Source: Alphaproteobacteria bacterium
GTDB taxonomy: Bacteria; Pseudomonadota; Alphaproteobacteria; Micavibrionales; SZUA-601
Assembly: GCA_028290805.1 (NCBI GenBank)
Contig: JAQGJA010000166.1
Location: 1-7,977, forward strand
Length of the DNA: 7,977 bases
Direction: 5' to 3'
Shown here: positions 5,835 through 7,977 of the stretch, piece after piece
Numbering within the stretch: the first letter of the stretch is position 1
Layout: every line of letters begins with the position of its first letter
Program-made: the position numbers and the translations under genes
Notes under the pieces: model-generated
Seen by the model: only the letters and a program-made list of their open reading frames with translations
The model's database searches: none
Told to the model about the DNA's origin: nothing

Positions 5835-7977
5835 TTACGCTTTCGCGGTGTTCTTCTTCACTGTTTTCTTCACCGTTGCTTTCTTCTTCACCGCCTTTTT
5901 AGGTGCCGCTTTCTTCGCAACAGCTTTCTTCGCCGCAACCTTCTTCGCCGGTGCCGCCTTCTTCCGTCCCCATGTCCGTGGCTTCACCCCATTGGCTTCA
6001 TCCCGCGCCTTCTTCTCTTCCTTCTGCGCGATAAGATCCACGGCGCGGTTCATGCCGATGGTCATGAGGTCGTCGCCTTTGGGGATGGAGACGAAGAGGG
6101 ATTTATGTTTCAAATACGGGCCAAAGCGGCCGTTATTGGCCTCGATCTTTTCGCCGGTCTGCGGGTGGTGGCCGATCAGGCGGGGCAGGGCGAGCAGGGA
6201 TAACGCCATCTCCAGCGAGGTCGCCTCAATCGTCAAACCTTGCGGCAATGACGCGCGTTTTGGTTTTTCCGCCGCAATTTTTTTCGGCTTTTTGGCTTTC
6301 TTCGGCTTGCCGTTTTTGCCGATCTCGACGGCTTCTTCCGGCACTGGCGGGGCGGGCGCATTTTCCGGCAGGTCGATCTGTACATAGGGGCCGTAAGGTC
6401 CCATGCGCAAGCTCACCGTATAACCCGTTTCCGGATGCTTGCCTAATATCTTGGGCTCGACCAGCGGCTTGCCGGCATCGTCGCCGGCGCCGTTAGTATC
6501 CTGGGCCAACTGGCGCGTATACTTGCAGGTCGGGTAATTGGAACAGCCGATGAAAAAGCCGAATTTACCGGGTTTGAGGCTTAATTTTCCTTCGTCACAA
6601 TTGGGGCAAAGCCTGCGCTCCTTGCCATCGGGGCGCGGCGGGAACAGGTAATTCTCCAATTCCTTATTGAGAACATCCAGCACTTCGCTGGTGCGCAATT
6701 CGCCAATTTCGCCGGTCTTTTTCGAAAACGCCTTCCAGAACGCATCCAAAGTTTCCTGCCAGCCGATCTTGCCGTCGGCGATATCGTCCAATTGGTTTTC
6801 CAGATCGGCGGTGAAATCATATTCAACGTATTGCTTGAAAAAAATCTCCATAAAGGCGGTGACGACGCGGCCACGCTCTTCGGGGAAAAAGCGTTTCTTG
6901 TCCAGCCGCACATAATTGCGGTCCTGCAAGACCTGGATGATCGAGGCATAGGTGGACGGGCGGCCGATGCCGAGTTCTTCCAGGCGTTTTACCAAGGTCG
7001 CTTCGGAAAAACGCGGCGGCGGTTCGGTGAAATGCTGGTTCGGCGTAACCGCATTCATCATCGGTTTATCACCGTCATTAAGTGGGGGCAGGATGCGGTT
7101 ATCGTCGTCTTCACTGGTGGTATCGATATCGTCTTTATCTTCGAAATAGACTTTGAGGAAACCGTCAAAGGCGATGACGGAACCAGTGGCGCGGAATACG
7201 CCCGCCTTGTTCGCCGTTTCGATATCGACGCCGACCTGGTCCAGCTTGGCGGCGGCCATTTGGGAAGCGACCGTGCGTTTCCAGATCAACTCATATAACG
7301 CGCGCTGGTCGCCTTCCAAAAAATTGCCGATGCGGGCAGGGGTCTTGTGCATGTCGGTGGGGCGGATCGCTTCATGCGCTTCCTGGGCGTTTTTCGCCTT
7401 TGAGGAATACTGGCGCGGGGAGGCGGGGAGGTAATCGCCGCCGAATTCTTTTTCAATCACGGAACGTGCGCCGGCAATGGCTTCACCGCTAAGCGTCGGG
7501 CCGTCGGTACGCATATAGGTGATCAGACCGACGGTTTCGCCGCCGATATCGACGCCTTCGTATAAACGCTGGGCGGTGCGCATGGTTTTGCTGGCGCTGA
7601 ACCCCAGTTTGCGCGAGGCTTCCATCTGCAGGCTCGAGGTAATAAACGGCGCGGAAGGGTGGCGCTGGACCTGTTTCTTGTCGACCTTGATCACGCGGCA
7701 ATCCTGGCCCCGCAGACGTGCCAGAACATCCTTGGCCAAAACCTCGTTATTGATCGTGAATTTCTCCAGCTTCTTGCCGTCCACCTGGCTTAAACGAGCG
7801 GTAAAATTCTGTCCGTTCGGCGCTTTGAATTGCCCGGTAATGCTCCAGTATTCCTGGGGCAGGAATTTTTCGATCTCCGCCTCGCGGTCGCAAACGATGC
7901 GCAGGGCAACCGACTGCACCCGTCCCGCCGAACGGGCGCCCGGCAGCTTGCGCCACAAAATCGGCGAGATGGTAAAG
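5835..7977 (-). CDS. topA: DNA topoisomerase I, N-terminus cut by window edge
   Basis: This type IA topoisomerase relaxes negative supercoils through a single-strand break. The 713 visible residues run off the right edge; the frame continues as FTISPILWRKLPGARSAGRV, so the true start lies outside. By comparison with the family, roughly 150 residues including the Toprim metal-binding domain are missing. The catalytic tyrosine is visible in GLITYMRTD (codon 7517-7515). Later come the conserved LGIGRPSTYASII, a four-cysteine zinc ribbon (CPNC at 6608-6597, GCSNYPTC ending at 6525), and two short C-terminal repeat domains (GKHPETGYTVSLRMGPYGPY; GHHPQTGEKIEANNGRFGPY). Two Lys/Ala/Pro-rich stretches occur: one between the repeats (KNGKPKKAKKPKK) and a terminal AKKA-type tail of about 45 residues, typical of alphaproteobacterial TopA and likely to bind DNA. 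Stop TAA is at 5837-5835. rnr follows after 70 bp in the same direction. Confidence 0.97.
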   Translation of the reverse strand, partial: FTISPILWRKLPGARSAGRVQSVALRIVCDREAEIEKFLPQEYWSITGQFKAPNGQNFTARLSQVDGKKLEKFTINNEVLAKDVLARLRGQDCRVIKVDKKQVQRHPSAPFITSSLQMEASRKLGFSASKTMRTAQRLYEGVDIGGETVGLITYMRTDGPTLSGEAIAGARSVIEKEFGGDYLPASPRQYSSKAKNAQEAHEAIRPTDMHKTPARIGNFLEGDQRALYELIWKRTVASQMAAAKLDQVGVDIETANKAGVFRATGSVIAFDGFLKVYFEDKDDIDTTSEDDDNRILPPLNDGDKPMMNAVTPNQHFTEPPPRFSEATLVKRLEELGIGRPSTYASIIQVLQDRNYVRLDKKRFFPEERGRVVTAFMEIFFKQYVEYDFTADLENQLDDIADGKIGWQETLDAFWKAFSKKTGEIGELRTSEVLDVLNKELENYLFPPRPDGKERRLCPNCDEGKLSLKPGKFGFFIGCSNYPTCKYTRQLAQDTNGAGDDAGKPLVEPKILGKHPETGYTVSLRMGPYGPYVQIDLPENAPAPPVPEEAVEIGKNGKPKKAKKPKKIAAEKPKRASLPQGLTIEATSLEMALSLLALPRLIGHHPQTGEKIEANNGRFGPYLKHKSLFVSIPKGDDLMTIGMNRAVDLIAQKEEKKARDEANGVKPRTWGRKKAAPAKKVAAKKAVAKKAAPKKAVKKKATVKKTVKKNTAKA

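Noticed and set aside
5838..5960. CTTCTTC-rich repetitive stretch, considered as a DNA repeat
   Set aside because: It is simply the codons of the Lys/Ala-rich C-terminal tail of TopA (AAG/AAA runs on the minus strand).
6792..7298. A 168-codon plus-strand open frame opposite topA
   Set aside because: Shadow of the conserved topoisomerase core; no motif or ribosome site found.
7956..7958. TTG as a start codon for topA
   Set aside because: The conserved sequence FTISPIL continues upstream to the window edge, so this is an internal leucine.

Overview
The window reads as a chromosomal core-genome segment of an alphaproteobacterium. The main evidence is an adjacent divK-pleD pair, in which DivK is close to the Caulobacter protein as I remember it, next to rpmG, rnr and topA, a neighbourhood recurrent in Alphaproteobacteria. 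The base composition looks moderate rather than very GC-rich, and the L33 protein is unusual. A deep or less-studied lineage (for example Micavibrio-like or Rhodospirillales-like) is possible, but this is inference. I see no phage, plasmid, transposase, CRISPR, tRNA or rRNA signal.

Layout. Positions 1-1132 (minus strand) hold the N-terminal 377 residues of a soluble PAS-type sensor histidine kinase that runs off the left edge. A 192-bp divergent intergenic region follows. Then come divK (1325-1687) and pleD (1700-3130, GTG start) on the plus strand, 12 bp apart and clearly one operon. A strong stem-loop at 3158-3179 separates pleD from the convergent rpmG (3420-3205, minus). Upstream of rpmG are a plausible promoter and a 45-bp near-perfect palindrome (3502-3546), which sits 7 bp beyond the rnr stop codon. 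rnr (5764-3554, minus) encodes RNase R, and topA (5835 to beyond the right edge, minus) encodes DNA topoisomerase I lacking its N-terminal Toprim part. No gene-free stretch exceeds 300 bp.

How the genes work together. DivK and PleD are two response regulators of the alphaproteobacterial cell-cycle and polarity network: DivK acts by protein contact, PleD by making c-di-GMP. The divergent kinase could feed them, but this is only a positional inference. topA, rnr and rpmG are housekeeping genes for DNA supercoiling, RNA decay and the ribosome.

The most unusual item is in rnr. An 84-bp palindromic element (5405-5488) with perfect 13-bp terminal inverted repeats lies inside the coding sequence. 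It covers exactly codons 93-120 and stays in frame. It sits where the first cold-shock domain of RNase R should be, and that domain appears to be missing. This resembles the in-gene palindromic elements described in Rickettsia. A second, different palindrome marks the 3' end of the same gene.
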